In this document: positions 24,284 to 33,697 of the stretch, in pieces
Numbering within the stretch: position 1 is the stretch's first letter
Layout of the letters: each line of letters opens with the position of its first letter
Assembly: GCF_900129755.1 (NCBI RefSeq)
Contig: NZ_FQWT01000005.1
Location: 62,001-126,000 of the forward strand
DNA length: 64,000 bases
Direction: 5' to 3'
Source: Chryseobacterium oranimense
GTDB taxonomy: Bacteria; Bacteroidota; Bacteroidia; Flavobacteriales; Weeksellaceae
The notes under the pieces: model-generated
The model's input: the letters and a program-made list of their open reading frames with translations, nothing else
Told to the model about the DNA's origin: nothing
The model's database searches: none
Position numbers and translations under genes: made by a program

Positions 24284-26383
24284 CTACCAAATTTTTATTC
24301 TGTCCTGAGGCGCTTTATACATTTTGTCTCCAGGTTTTATATCAAATGCTTTGTTGAATGCATCCTGATTCACCAGCGGACCAAATGCCCTGAACACTCC
24401 CGGAGAGTGCGGATCTGTCTTCACCTGATTGATCATATATTGGTCTGTAGATTTTGTTCTCCACACCGTTGCCCAGCTCATAAAGAATCTCTGGTCCTGG
24501 GTAAATCCACTGATTTTTCCCGGGTTTCCTTTGTCTTTCAGATACATCTGAAGGGCATCATAAGCTACTGCTACTCCACCAAGGTCCCCGATGTTTTCAC
24601 CACTTGTAAATTTACCGTTCACAAAGCTTCCTTTTACCGGTTCGTAAGCGCTGTACTGGGCAGCAAGCTGACCTACTTTTGCATCAAAGTTCTTACGGTC
24701 TTCCTCGGTCCACCAGTTGTTAAGGTTTCCGTCACCATCGAAACGTGAACCACTGTCATCGAATCCATGAGAAATCTCGTGGCCTATCACCGCTCCGATT
24801 CCTCCGAAGTTAACCGCTGCATCAGCTTTAGGGTTATAGAAAGGAGGCTGAAGAATAGCTGCCGGGAAAACGATTTCGTTGTTTGATCCGCTGTAGTATG
24901 CGTTTACAGTTTGCGGAGACATTCCCCATTCTGTTTTGTCAACCGGTTTTCCTACTTTGTCCAGGCTTCTCTGATACTGCCATGCCGATACATTCTGAAG
25001 GTTGGAATATAGTGTTGCACCCTGTTTCGGAGATTCTACTTTTAACTGTGAATAATCTTTCCATTTGTCCGGATAAGCAATCTTCACCGTGAATTTAGAT
25101 AATTTTTCCTGGGCTTTTACCTTCGTGGCAGGAGACATCCAGTCGATATCATTGATATGCTGTTTGAATGATTTTAAAAGGTAATCGATATAGGTTTCCA
25201 TCTGAGCTTTCGCTTCAGGAGTGAAATATTTTTCAACGTATAATTTCCCAAAAGCTTCACCAAGAACTCCGTTTACCAGAGAAAGTCCTCTTTTATTCAT
25301 CGGACGCTGTTCTTTCTGCCCCTGAAGATATTTTGAATAGAAATCAAATCTGATCTGCTCAAGGCTATCATCAAGATTGCTGGCATTTCCGTTAATCAGG
25401 TGATATTTCAGGTAGTCTTTTAACAGCGGAAGATTTTTCTGGGTCAAAAACTGATCCATGTTCTGGTAATATTTCAGTTCCCCAATAATCACTTTATCGG
25501 TATTAACTCCTGCATCCAACAGGTATTTTGCCAGATTGATATTTTTAACAACACCTGATAATTCGGATACATTTTTCGGGTTGTATCTTAAATTGGCGTC
25601 TCTGTTCTGCTCTAATGTAAGAAGATAATTGGCCAGCTGCTTCTCAAAATCAACCACATTTTTTGCAGCTGCATCAGAATTTTTGTAGCCTAAAACTCCG
25701 AATAGCTTACCTACATAAGTCTGGTATTCTGCTAAGGTCTTTGTATTTGCTTCATTTACTTTCTGATAATAATCTCTTCCTAATCCCAGGTCCGGGCCTC
25801 CAAGATATACGGCGTTCATTTTGGAATTCTTCATGTCTGCGCCTACTCTCCATCCGTAAAATGAGTTGTCTCCTAATTTTGTAGCTTCAAGAAGGTATTT
25901 TTGAAGGTCATTCAGGTTTTTAATGGCATCTATTTTTGCCAGATCCCCTTTGATGGGAGAAAGCCCTTCAGCATTTCTTTTGTTTACATCCATGAAAGAG
26001 GCATACAGGTTCTGGATTTTCTGCCCTTCGGATCCTTCGGAATAACTTTCTGATAAAATTTTGTTCAGAATATCCAGGGAAGCATCATCCACATTCTCTC
26101 TCAACGCATTGAAAGAGCCCCAACTTGCCTTATCTGAAGGAATCTGAGTGGTTTTTACCCAATTTCCGTTCACATAGCTAAAAAAGTCATCCTGCGGACG
26201 AACGCTCTTATCCATATAAGATAAATTGATTCCTTCTTCTTTCACTTCTTCTTTTTTTACTGGTTCTGTAACGGCAACTGTGGTTTCAGTCTTAGTTTCT
26301 GTACCGGCAGTCCTGGCCGTTCCGCATGAATTTAAAAATACAATCCCTGAAAGGGCAAGTACTCCAATATTTAGCTTTTTCAT
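24284..26383 (-). CDS. M13 family zinc metallopeptidase, lipoprotein
   Basis: A 699-residue neprilysin/PepO-like oligopeptidase from the ATG at 26383. The lipobox FLNSC (Cys20) anchors it to a membrane. The M13 N-terminal domain starts MDKSVRPQDDFFSYVNGNW; the zinc site is HEISH within GAVIGHEISHGFDDSG, with the third ligand in ENIGDLGG and the conserved NAYY and VRAFGPLVNQ-type C-terminal segments. It degrades peptides outside the cytoplasm. It is a paralog of the next gene (26685), which is secreted rather than lipidated. A minus-strand TATATTTG box lies at 26423-26416. Confidence 0.95.
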   Translation of the reverse strand: MKKLNIGVLALSGIVFLNSCGTARTAGTETKTETTVAVTEPVKKEEVKEEGINLSYMDKSVRPQDDFFSYVNGNWVKTTQIPSDKASWGSFNALRENVDDASLDILNKILSESYSEGSEGQKIQNLYASFMDVNKRNAEGLSPIKGDLAKIDAIKNLNDLQKYLLEATKLGDNSFYGWRVGADMKNSKMNAVYLGGPDLGLGRDYYQKVNEANTKTLAEYQTYVGKLFGVLGYKNSDAAAKNVVDFEKQLANYLLTLEQNRDANLRYNPKNVSELSGVVKNINLAKYLLDAGVNTDKVIIGELKYYQNMDQFLTQKNLPLLKDYLKYHLINGNASNLDDSLEQIRFDFYSKYLQGQKEQRPMNKRGLSLVNGVLGEAFGKLYVEKYFTPEAKAQMETYIDYLLKSFKQHINDIDWMSPATKVKAQEKLSKFTVKIAYPDKWKDYSQLKVESPKQGATLYSNLQNVSAWQYQRSLDKVGKPVDKTEWGMSPQTVNAYYSGSNNEIVFPAAILQPPFYNPKADAAVNFGGIGAVIGHEISHGFDDSGSRFDGDGNLNNWWTEEDRKNFDAKVGQLAAQYSAYEPVKGSFVNGKFTSGENIGDLGGVAVAYDALQMYLKDKGNPGKISGFTQDQRFFMSWATVWRTKSTDQYMINQVKTDPHSPGVFRAFGPLVNQDAFNKAFDIKPGDKMYKAPQDRIKIW

Positions 26384-26415
26384 TAAAGATAATTTTTGAT
26401 TTAACACAAACTTAC

Positions 26416-26423
26416 CAAATATA
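26416..26423 (-). promoter_or_regulatory. Predicted -7 box for the M13 lipoprotein gene
   Basis: The minus strand reads TATATTTG, a full match to TAnnTTTG, 32 bp before the start codon. Confidence 0.5.
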
Positions 26424-26631
26424 CGAACTTTAATGATAGGTGATTAATGATAATTGATAAATGATGAAAGGTTGGTGGTTTGGTGCGGGTTTCGAGTTCC
26501 TAGTTTCGAGTTTGAGAGTATTCGTATTATAGTGTTTGGGGTGATTTTTGTCAAAATGATATTTTGATTAAGTATAATTCATCATAATTCGAATCAGAAT
26601 TCGTAACTCTAAACCTGAAACCCGAAACTAG

Positions 26632-26665
26632 AAAACAAAAAAACCGCTCATTGCTGAACGGTTTT
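26632..26665 (-). terminator. Terminator of the second M13 gene
   Basis: AAACCGCTCA / TGAACGGTTT with one mismatch and a 4-nt loop, followed on the minus strand by a long T run. Confidence 0.75.
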
Positions 26666-26684
26666 GATTATTATTATCTGATTA

Positions 26685-28745
26685 TTACCAGATTTTAATT
26701 CTGTCTGCAGGCTCTTTATAAAGCTTGTCTCCTTTTTTCACATCGAACGCTTTATAGAAGGAATCAACGTTGATAAGTGGACCGAAGCTTCTGAAATATC
26801 CCGGAGAGTGCGGGTCTGTTTTCACCTGGTTGACCATATATTTTTCACTTGATAAAGTTCTCCAAACGGTTGCCCAGCTTAGGAAGAATCTCTGATCTTG
26901 AGAGAATCCGCTGATCTTCCCCGGATTACCTTTATCTTTTAAATACATCTGAAGGGCATCGTAAGCAATATTTACTCCTCCTAAGTCAGCGATATTTTCA
27001 CCGTTTGTGAAAGTACCGTTTACGAAAGTTCCTTTTACAGGCTCATACTTATCGTACTGTGCAGCAAGAGCTTTTGTTGCTTTCTCGAAGTTAGCTTTGT
27101 CTTCAGGTGTCCACCAGTCTACAAGATTTCCGTCAGCATCGAACTGAGCTCCTGAATCATCAAATCCGTGGCTCATTTCGTGGCCGATAACAGCTCCGAT
27201 TCCTCCGAAATTAACTGCAGCATCAGCTTTAGGATTGAAGAACGGCGGCTGAAGGATTGCAGCAGGAAATACGATCTCGTTGTTTACAGGATTGTAGTAT
27301 GCATTTACCGTTTGTGGCGTCATACCCCATTCTGATTTGTCAACCGGTTTTCCGATTTTTGCAAGATCTTTGTTATACTGCCATTCAGTGATATTCTGAA
27401 GGTTTGAATATAATGTTCCGCCTTTAGACTCAGGAACGATATCCAGTTTTGAATAATCTTTCCATTTGTCCGGGTAAGCTACTTTTACAGTGAACTTGTT
27501 CAATTTCTGCATTGCCTTTTCCTTTGTAGTAGAAGACATCCATGCTAAATTGTTGATGTGAACGGCGAAGCTTTTCTTTAAATAATCAATCAGTTCTACC
27601 ATCTGCGCTTTTGCTTCAGCAGGGAAATATTTTTCAACATATAATTTTCCGAAAGCTTCCCCAAGAGTACCGTTGATCAGCTCAAATCCTCTCTTGTTCA
27701 ATGCTCTCTGCTCCTGCTGGCCTCTTAAATATTTACCATAGAAATTAAATCTCATGTCACCTAATTTCTCACTTAAATAAGAAGCGCTTCCGTGGATCAT
27801 ATGGAATTTTAAATAATCCTTGATCACAGGAAGGTTCTGAGCATTCACCAGTTTATCAAAGTCTTTGTAATACCCGATTTCCCCGATGATCACTTTATCT
27901 GTACTTACGCCTACTTTTTTCAGGTAAGCAGGGATATCAACACCTTTTACCAATGTTGAAAGTTCAGCCATGGTTCTTGGGTTGTACTGCAAAGTATTGT
28001 CGCGGCTCTGTTCGTTCGTCAGATAAGTCTTTGCAACGCTTTTCTCGAAATCAACGATTCCTTTGGCAGCAGCATCAGCATTTTTATAGCCTAGTTCTTT
28101 AAGCATGGAAGCTACATATTTCTGATATTCAGCAATAGCTTCCGTATTTTTTTCATTTACTTTCTGATAGTAATCTCTTCCTAACCCCAGTGAAGCATTT
28201 CCTAAATAAACCACATTCATTTTAGAGTCTTTAAGATCTGCATCTACACCCCATCCGTAAAGCGTGTTTTCGCCGTCTTTGGTTACAGAAGTCAGGTAAT
28301 TCTGAAGATCAGCCATGTTTTTGATGGCATCAATTTTATTCAGGTTTTCCTGGATAGGTTTGATTCCGTCTGCATTTCTTTTCTGCATGTTCATGTAAGT
28401 GGCATACAGATCCTGGATTTTTTTCCCCTCGCTTCCGTCTGCAAATTTATCTTTCAGAAGAGAGTTCAGGATGGTCATAGAGTTGTTATCCGTATCTTCA
28501 GCCAGCTTATTGAAACTTCCCCAGGTCGGTTTATCGGACGGAATTTTAGCTGTTTTCATCCACGTACCGCTTACGTAGTTGTAAAAGTCATCCTGCGGAC
28601 GTACGGAAGTATCCATAAGGCTAAGATCCAAGCCGTTATCCGTAGTGTTGTTAGCCATTGTTTTCACAGCCTTAGCCTGTCCGTTCACTGTGTTTAGTGA
28701 GCAAACTCCTGCCAGTAAAAACAAAGAAAGTGTTAGTTTTTTCAT
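26685..28745 (-). CDS. M13 family zinc metallopeptidase, secreted paralog
   Basis: A 686-residue M13 peptidase with a Sec signal peptide ending VNGQ (residue 23) in place of a lipobox. The zinc motif is HEMSH in GAVIGHEMSHGFDDSG, with Glu in ENIADLGG and the terminal EPADRIKIW. Overall it closely matches the neighbouring lipoprotein paralog, indicating a tandem duplication with divergence in localisation. Each copy has its own terminator, so they are probably separate units. Confidence 0.95.
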   Translation of the reverse strand: MKKLTLSLFLLAGVCSLNTVNGQAKAVKTMANNTTDNGLDLSLMDTSVRPQDDFYNYVSGTWMKTAKIPSDKPTWGSFNKLAEDTDNNSMTILNSLLKDKFADGSEGKKIQDLYATYMNMQKRNADGIKPIQENLNKIDAIKNMADLQNYLTSVTKDGENTLYGWGVDADLKDSKMNVVYLGNASLGLGRDYYQKVNEKNTEAIAEYQKYVASMLKELGYKNADAAAKGIVDFEKSVAKTYLTNEQSRDNTLQYNPRTMAELSTLVKGVDIPAYLKKVGVSTDKVIIGEIGYYKDFDKLVNAQNLPVIKDYLKFHMIHGSASYLSEKLGDMRFNFYGKYLRGQQEQRALNKRGFELINGTLGEAFGKLYVEKYFPAEAKAQMVELIDYLKKSFAVHINNLAWMSSTTKEKAMQKLNKFTVKVAYPDKWKDYSKLDIVPESKGGTLYSNLQNITEWQYNKDLAKIGKPVDKSEWGMTPQTVNAYYNPVNNEIVFPAAILQPPFFNPKADAAVNFGGIGAVIGHEMSHGFDDSGAQFDADGNLVDWWTPEDKANFEKATKALAAQYDKYEPVKGTFVNGTFTNGENIADLGGVNIAYDALQMYLKDKGNPGKISGFSQDQRFFLSWATVWRTLSSEKYMVNQVKTDPHSPGYFRSFGPLINVDSFYKAFDVKKGDKLYKEPADRIKIW

Positions 28746-28823
28746 TATGATAGCAAATTTTTATAATAGGTCTGTTGTTTTTATAATTTGTTACTTTTTA
28801 TCAATAACAAATTTAAACAAATA

Positions 28824-31800
28824 TCAGGAAGCTGCTATCTCTTTTACATTTCCTGTTCTTTTTAAAAATCCCCAGGACTGCATTTCCCCTTTCAATGCTT
28901 TTCTCAGGCTTCTGAATAACACAATATACATCAGCCACCTGTATCCGAACCGCTGCGGAATAACATACAACAGGTTAGATAGTTTCTCCCGTTGCATAAT
29001 GAAGGCAATCAGAGCCAGAGATGCATCTACCAAAAGGAAAATCAGATAATAGGTGAATATTTTCCCGCCATTTCCGGATAAAATTCCAAAGAACATGATC
29101 AGGTCTGCCAGAGGTGAAAAGAACGGAATAATATATTGAAACAGTAAGATATTCGGCATTGCCCAGAGCCCAAGCCCTTTATATTTCGGATTGAGAAATG
29201 TCTGGCGCTGTTTCCAGAACATCTGCATAATCCCGTAGGTCCAGCGGAAACGTTGTTTCAAAAACTGTTTCACACTTTCAGGTGCTTCGGTTACCGCAAC
29301 CGCTCTGTTTTCATTGGCAACAGTATATCCTGCTCTTAAAATTTTCACGGTAATATCACAGTCTTCCGCAAGGGTATCGGTAGAATACCCGCCTGCTTCT
29401 ATGATGACAGATTTTTTAAATGCCCCGATCGCCCCTGGAATTACAGTTACTGCATTAATGTAAGCGTAGGCTAATCTGTCGAAATTCTGGCTTGTGGTAT
29501 ATTCTATCGACTGCCATCTGGTGAGCCAGTTCACCATATTTCCTACTTTTACGTTCCCTGCCACTGCAGCGATCTTATCATCAGGATCTGAATTTAAAAA
29601 CCTGGCGATCAGATATTTTACGGCATCATACTGGAGTTTGGTGTCTGCATCAATACAAACCACATATTCCGCATCAGTTTGGGAAATTCCAAAATTCAGT
29701 GCGGTGGCTTTTCCACCGTTCGATTTCTTGAAAATTTTCAGTTTCGGATGGTCAGAAAATGCTTCTTTTGCTTTCTGGAAGGTTGAATCCTTACTTCCGT
29801 CATCCACCATGATGATATCGAAGTTGGGATAGGTCTGCTTTAATAAATTATCCAGGGAAGAAATAATATTCACTTCCTCATTGTAGGCCGGAACTATAAT
29901 GGATACTTTGGGATAGGTTTCCAAAACAGGAAAATCGCCCAGCAGTTTTTCTTTTTTTCTTTCTTTATAAGCCCAATACATCATCATTATCAGTCTTATG
30001 AGTCCTAAACCGATAAAAATGGTGAAAAGAGCCACCAGAAAATGACTTATTTCATAGATTACCGTAGCGAGGACCAGATTGAGCTGCATGATATAATAAG
30101 ATCTCGTTTTAGGAACTTCCGGCATCAGTACGTTTTTGTTTTTGTGCAGAATACTGGCAAGGTTGGTAAAATGATACCCTTGTTTCTGAAGTATCGGAAT
30201 TAAGGTTTTAAGGGCTTTTACCGTTTCTTCTCTGGTATCTCCGCCTGCATCATGCAGAAGAATAATATTTCCCCTCTGCTGTTTAATCCCTGCCATCACC
30301 CGTTTTATGATCTCATCTGCCTTGATTCCGGGCTGCCAGTCTTCAGGGTCAATGTTTTCTCCTATATCCAGGTAGTTTTGTTGTCTTGCCAGTGCTACAG
30401 GAATAATTTCTTCGGAAGTGGTTGGCTCCGAATCTGCATTATAAGGTGCCCTGAACAAAATGGTACTGTGCCCGGTTACACATTCTATAAGCAGTCTTGT
30501 AAGTTTCATTTCCAGCAACGCTCTTTCCGGACTTACTTTTGCAACGTTTTCGTGAGTGAAAGTATGGTTTCCTATTTCGTGGCCTTCACGGTAAATCCGT
30601 TTAACCAGCGGAAGGTTTTTTTCAGCATTGAGCCCTACCAGAAAAAATGCAGCCGGAACGTGGTATTTTGACAATACATCTAAAATTTGCGGGGTATATG
30701 TCTCATCCGGGCCGTCATCAAAAGTCAATACAAGATCTTTCTGTGGTGCTTCCCCATACTTTTTTACTTCATAAGAGCTTGGATAAGTGATGTAGTTCTC
30801 ATCGGTAATTATCTTTTCCTTAGAATCAATTTCCAGGGCAATTTTACCATCATGGGGAGTATTCAGAACATCCAGTACTTCTCCGTCGCCGATGTAATCT
30901 ACCATCGTCTGCCCTTTAACATTTTCCAGTTCTTTCAAATTCAGTTTGGACATGCCGGCAGAGGTAAGATCTTTATCATAAAAATTCCAGATTCTGCTGT
31001 CTTCACTGCCCAGCCTCCATACTGCTGTACCTGCCAGCGGATATTCAGAGGAAAAACGCATAGTATTGAAAATAGAGGCGGCATCGTTAAAAAATACGGT
31101 ATGCGTATTGTTTTTAGAGTCTGTGTAAGAGTAATTTAAATTGAAGGTATTATCATCAAAATTAATAGCGGCTTTACTCGCGCTGGCTTTTGTAATGGCC
31201 TGCATATAGGTAACGGATGTATTGTCTTCCTTGTTGGTACTCCAGTCATAGCCATACGCCCCCAAACCAAGGATTATTTTTTCCGGAGAGGTTTCCTTAA
31301 GGATTTTTTCCGTTTGGGCTTCTATCCATTTTTGTGAAGATACCGGCCCTGCATCGCTGTCCTGCGCATATTCGTCATAGGCCATCAGGATGAAGTAATC
31401 TACATACGGATTCAGTTTCCGGATATTATAATCGTCATTATCCGTCATGATATCCATCGTAACCAAGAGCTTATTCTGTTTGAATGTTTCTGAAAGCTCT
31501 TTCATAAAGGCAATGAGGTACTCGTCAGAATCCAGGTTCATATCTTCAAAGTCAATATTGATCCCTTTGAAATGAAATTTCTGGCACTGCTGGGCAAGTT
31601 TGCGGATAAGCACTGTTCTTTTTCCCGGATCTTTCAATACTTTCCCAAGTCCTTCAGATCGGAATTCCCTTTCGGAATTGTTGCTTAAGATAGGCATTGC
31701 TGCCACTCCGGCTCTTTTAAGGATTTTATATCCTTCCGGATCTATATTGGTCTTTAAATCTCCCGTTTCAGGATCAAGGAAGAACCATTCAGGGAAAACG

Positions 31801-32222
31801 AGATTGATATGTCTGATATTTCTTTTCAGGGACATCAGCGACTGCGGGTCCCAGGCTACATAGAATGCCGAGCGGATCCCACCCGGAAACTGGGACCAGC
31901 TTTTATTCTGATTTTTCAGTCTTTCGGCTCTTGCCTGCTGGATTTTGGCAAGATTGGTATGCATTGTTTTTTCAGAAATAAAGCTTCTGAAACCTTTATA
32001 TTCTTTGGAAATCTTATTTTCCTGAAGATAAGGCTTGCTGGCCGTCATTACTGCTTTATAATCTTCCTTGAAAGGTATTTTCGGGCTTTTATCGAGCTTC
32101 ATCATCAGCCCTAAAGCAAGAATAAGCAATACTGCAACGAAAATAAAAATACGGCTGCCCCACTGTACGCTTCTCCAGCGTTTTTTACTGTCAGTCTGAA
32201 AAATCTGTTTTGAATCTTCCAC
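28824..32222 (-). CDS. Trimodular GH18 - polysaccharide deacetylase - GT2 fusion
   Basis: A 1132-residue membrane protein. It has a signal-anchor helix (about 24-41), a GH18 chitinase-like domain (about 115-415) with catalytic motif GINIDFED (acid Glu226), a NodB/CE4 deacetylase (about 495-690) with TFDDGP, GNHTFTH and RAPYN, then transmembrane helices (about 713-748) and a processive GT2 (from 772) with VPAYNEE, DIIMVDDGS, DADT, EDCD and QRFRW, ending in more helices. One chain could thus polymerise, deacetylate and cleave a beta-linked GlcNAc-type polymer, combining jobs split among PgaA-D-like proteins elsewhere. The start codon is GTG and lies inside a 9-bp inverted repeat (32219-32244). 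Confidence 0.93.
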   Translation of the reverse strand: MEDSKQIFQTDSKKRWRSVQWGSRIFIFVAVLLILALGLMMKLDKSPKIPFKEDYKAVMTASKPYLQENKISKEYKGFRSFISEKTMHTNLAKIQQARAERLKNQNKSWSQFPGGIRSAFYVAWDPQSLMSLKRNIRHINLVFPEWFFLDPETGDLKTNIDPEGYKILKRAGVAAMPILSNNSEREFRSEGLGKVLKDPGKRTVLIRKLAQQCQKFHFKGINIDFEDMNLDSDEYLIAFMKELSETFKQNKLLVTMDIMTDNDDYNIRKLNPYVDYFILMAYDEYAQDSDAGPVSSQKWIEAQTEKILKETSPEKIILGLGAYGYDWSTNKEDNTSVTYMQAITKASASKAAINFDDNTFNLNYSYTDSKNNTHTVFFNDAASIFNTMRFSSEYPLAGTAVWRLGSEDSRIWNFYDKDLTSAGMSKLNLKELENVKGQTMVDYIGDGEVLDVLNTPHDGKIALEIDSKEKIITDENYITYPSSYEVKKYGEAPQKDLVLTFDDGPDETYTPQILDVLSKYHVPAAFFLVGLNAEKNLPLVKRIYREGHEIGNHTFTHENVAKVSPERALLEMKLTRLLIECVTGHSTILFRAPYNADSEPTTSEEIIPVALARQQNYLDIGENIDPEDWQPGIKADEIIKRVMAGIKQQRGNIILLHDAGGDTREETVKALKTLIPILQKQGYHFTNLASILHKNKNVLMPEVPKTRSYYIMQLNLVLATVIYEISHFLVALFTIFIGLGLIRLIMMMYWAYKERKKEKLLGDFPVLETYPKVSIIVPAYNEEVNIISSLDNLLKQTYPNFDIIMVDDGSKDSTFQKAKEAFSDHPKLKIFKKSNGGKATALNFGISQTDAEYVVCIDADTKLQYDAVKYLIARFLNSDPDDKIAAVAGNVKVGNMVNWLTRWQSIEYTTSQNFDRLAYAYINAVTVIPGAIGAFKKSVIIEAGGYSTDTLAEDCDITVKILRAGYTVANENRAVAVTEAPESVKQFLKQRFRWTYGIMQMFWKQRQTFLNPKYKGLGLWAMPNILLFQYIIPFFSPLADLIMFFGILSGNGGKIFTYYLIFLLVDASLALIAFIMQREKLSNLLYVIPQRFGYRWLMYIVLFRSLRKALKGEMQSWGFLKRTGNVKEIAAS

Positions 32223-32244
32223 TTTATGAAAATTTATAAAGTGG
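32219..32244 (-). promoter_or_regulatory. Hairpin that sequesters the GTG start codon of the GH18-CE4-GT2 gene
   Basis: CCACTTTAT (32219-32227) is perfectly inverted as ATAAAGTGG (32236-32244) with an 8-nt loop. In the mRNA the start GTG lies at the base of the 3' arm. It could control initiation, or be a DNA operator. Confidence 0.5.
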
Positions 32245-32309
32245 ATTTCAAAAAGTGTGAAAAAGGATGGTGATTTTAATTAAAATAAAATTAAAAAATC
32301 AACTGGCAC

Positions 32310-33560
32310 CTAAGCATTTATCAGAAGCCCTACCAGATCCTGAAGGATTTTCTGGGAAACAAAATACATGAAGTCCAGCCTGTCCAGATGAGGCATATAT
32401 AATTTTGAAGTAGATTCTTTGTCTTTTATCCTGATGGTGTAGAAAACGGTTCCCACTTCTTTGCCATCCTCTCCTTTTCCCGGGCCCGCAACTCCTGTAG
32501 TGGACAGTGAAATATCGGTATTAAACAATTTTTGGCAGCCTTTGGCCATTTCGCTGGCTACCTGTTCGCTTACCACGGTAAACTGATCTACTGTTTCCTT
32601 GGAAACCTTCAAAATTTCAATCTTTTTATCAGTAGCATAAGGTACAATGCCTCCAATAAAATGTTTGGAACTTCCGGAGTTGGAAGTAATCATTTTTGCC
32701 AGTTCTCCCCCGGTACAGCTTTCTGCGGTAGAAATGGTCAGTTTTCTTTCATTAAGAATTTCGGCAAGAATTTTTTCTATTTTGTCTTCCGAAACAGCAA
32801 TGACATGATCTCCCACCAAAAGAAGCAATTTCTGAATTTCATCTTCTGTCTGCTGCTTCAGAGCGGCTTCGTTGTCTCCTGAGGCCGTAATCCTCAGCTT
32901 TACACGGGTTCCCACGGGCAGATAAGACAGTGCAAGGTTTTCGGGGAGCGCAAGTTCCCATTCCTCGATCATATCTGCCAGGATACTCTCAGGAATTCCC
33001 ACAACAGAAACTATCCTTGTATGAATATAATAAAGGTTGAATTTTTCTTTTAAATAAGGAACAATCTGGTCCCTGATCAGCGGTTTTACCTCATAAGGAA
33101 CACCGGGAAGACTGAAGGATAATTTCCCATCCTGTTCCATCATCATGCATGGCGCTGTTCCGAAATGATTCTGAAAAACAACGGATTTTGTTGGTACAAA
33201 GGCCTGTTCCCTGTTTCTTTCAAGGATATCAGCCCGCCCGCGTTTTTCCATATAGTTTTTAAGGTGGTTGAAGGTTACCTCATCCAATGCAATTTCATCA
33301 TTAAAATATTCTGCCAGCGCCTTTTTGGTCTTGTCGTCCCTTGTCGGGCCAAGGCCGCCTGTTGTTATGACTAAGTCGCCCAGTTCGAAGGCAGCTTTTA
33401 AAGTATTTTTAATAGTGTCGACCTCATCTGAAATAGTGAAGATCTGTATCACCGGTATGCCTATATTTTTAAGCTCTGTAGCAATAAAATTAGAATTGGT
33501 ATCTACGGTATTTCCGGAAAGTATCTCGTCACCGATAGTAATTAGGACAGCTTTTTCCAT
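32310..33560 (-). CDS. cinA: CinA-like protein (MoCF domain plus NMN deamidase)
   Basis: A 416-residue protein from the ATG at 33560 (MEKAVLITIGDEILSGNTVDTNS). The N-terminal MoCF/molybdopterin-binding-like domain has TTGGLGPTRDD; the C-terminal CinA domain has STAESCTGGELAKMITSNSGSS and TGVAGPGKGEDGKEVGTV, typical of nicotinamide mononucleotide deamidase. It probably serves pyridine-nucleotide salvage (ADP-ribose pyrophosphatase and NMN deamidase). The frame extends upstream to 33650, but the extra segment is not family-like. Confidence 0.92.
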   Translation of the reverse strand: MEKAVLITIGDEILSGNTVDTNSNFIATELKNIGIPVIQIFTISDEVDTIKNTLKAAFELGDLVITTGGLGPTRDDKTKKALAEYFNDEIALDEVTFNHLKNYMEKRGRADILERNREQAFVPTKSVVFQNHFGTAPCMMMEQDGKLSFSLPGVPYEVKPLIRDQIVPYLKEKFNLYYIHTRIVSVVGIPESILADMIEEWELALPENLALSYLPVGTRVKLRITASGDNEAALKQQTEDEIQKLLLLVGDHVIAVSEDKIEKILAEILNERKLTISTAESCTGGELAKMITSNSGSSKHFIGGIVPYATDKKIEILKVSKETVDQFTVVSEQVASEMAKGCQKLFNTDISLSTTGVAGPGKGEDGKEVGTVFYTIRIKDKESTSKLYMPHLDRLDFMYFVSQKILQDLVGLLINA

Positions 33561-33641
33561 ATGTAAATTCTCGAAAAAAAATCTCCTGCAAATGACGGTA
33601 AAAAATGTAGAAGGGCAAAATTGTGAAGGGGATAAAACGCT

Positions 33642-33677
33642 AAAAGGCAAAATGGTGAATTTGTCCTTTTGCCTTTT
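33642..33677. terminator. Terminator-like hairpin between cinA and the lipocalin gene
   Basis: A perfect 11-bp stem AAAAGGCAAAA (33642-33652) / TTTTGCCTTTT (33667-33677) with a 14-nt loop. It is embedded in a small family of GGCAAAA(T/G)GTGAA-type short repeats (33613-33690) and would end the lipocalin transcript. Confidence 0.7.
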
Positions 33678-33697
33678 TGCTCTTTTGCCTGACTTGA

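Larger units (their letters stand above)
26384..26684. other. 301-bp gap with degenerate inverted repeats
   Basis: It contains the M13 promoter box (26416-26423), imperfect inverted copies of a GTTTCGAGT/CCTAGTTTCGAG motif around 26485-26520 and 26605-26635 (the latter as GAAACCCGAAACTAG), and the terminator of the next gene. These extragenic repeats look like the simple dispersed kind. No gene is seen. Confidence 0.45.
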
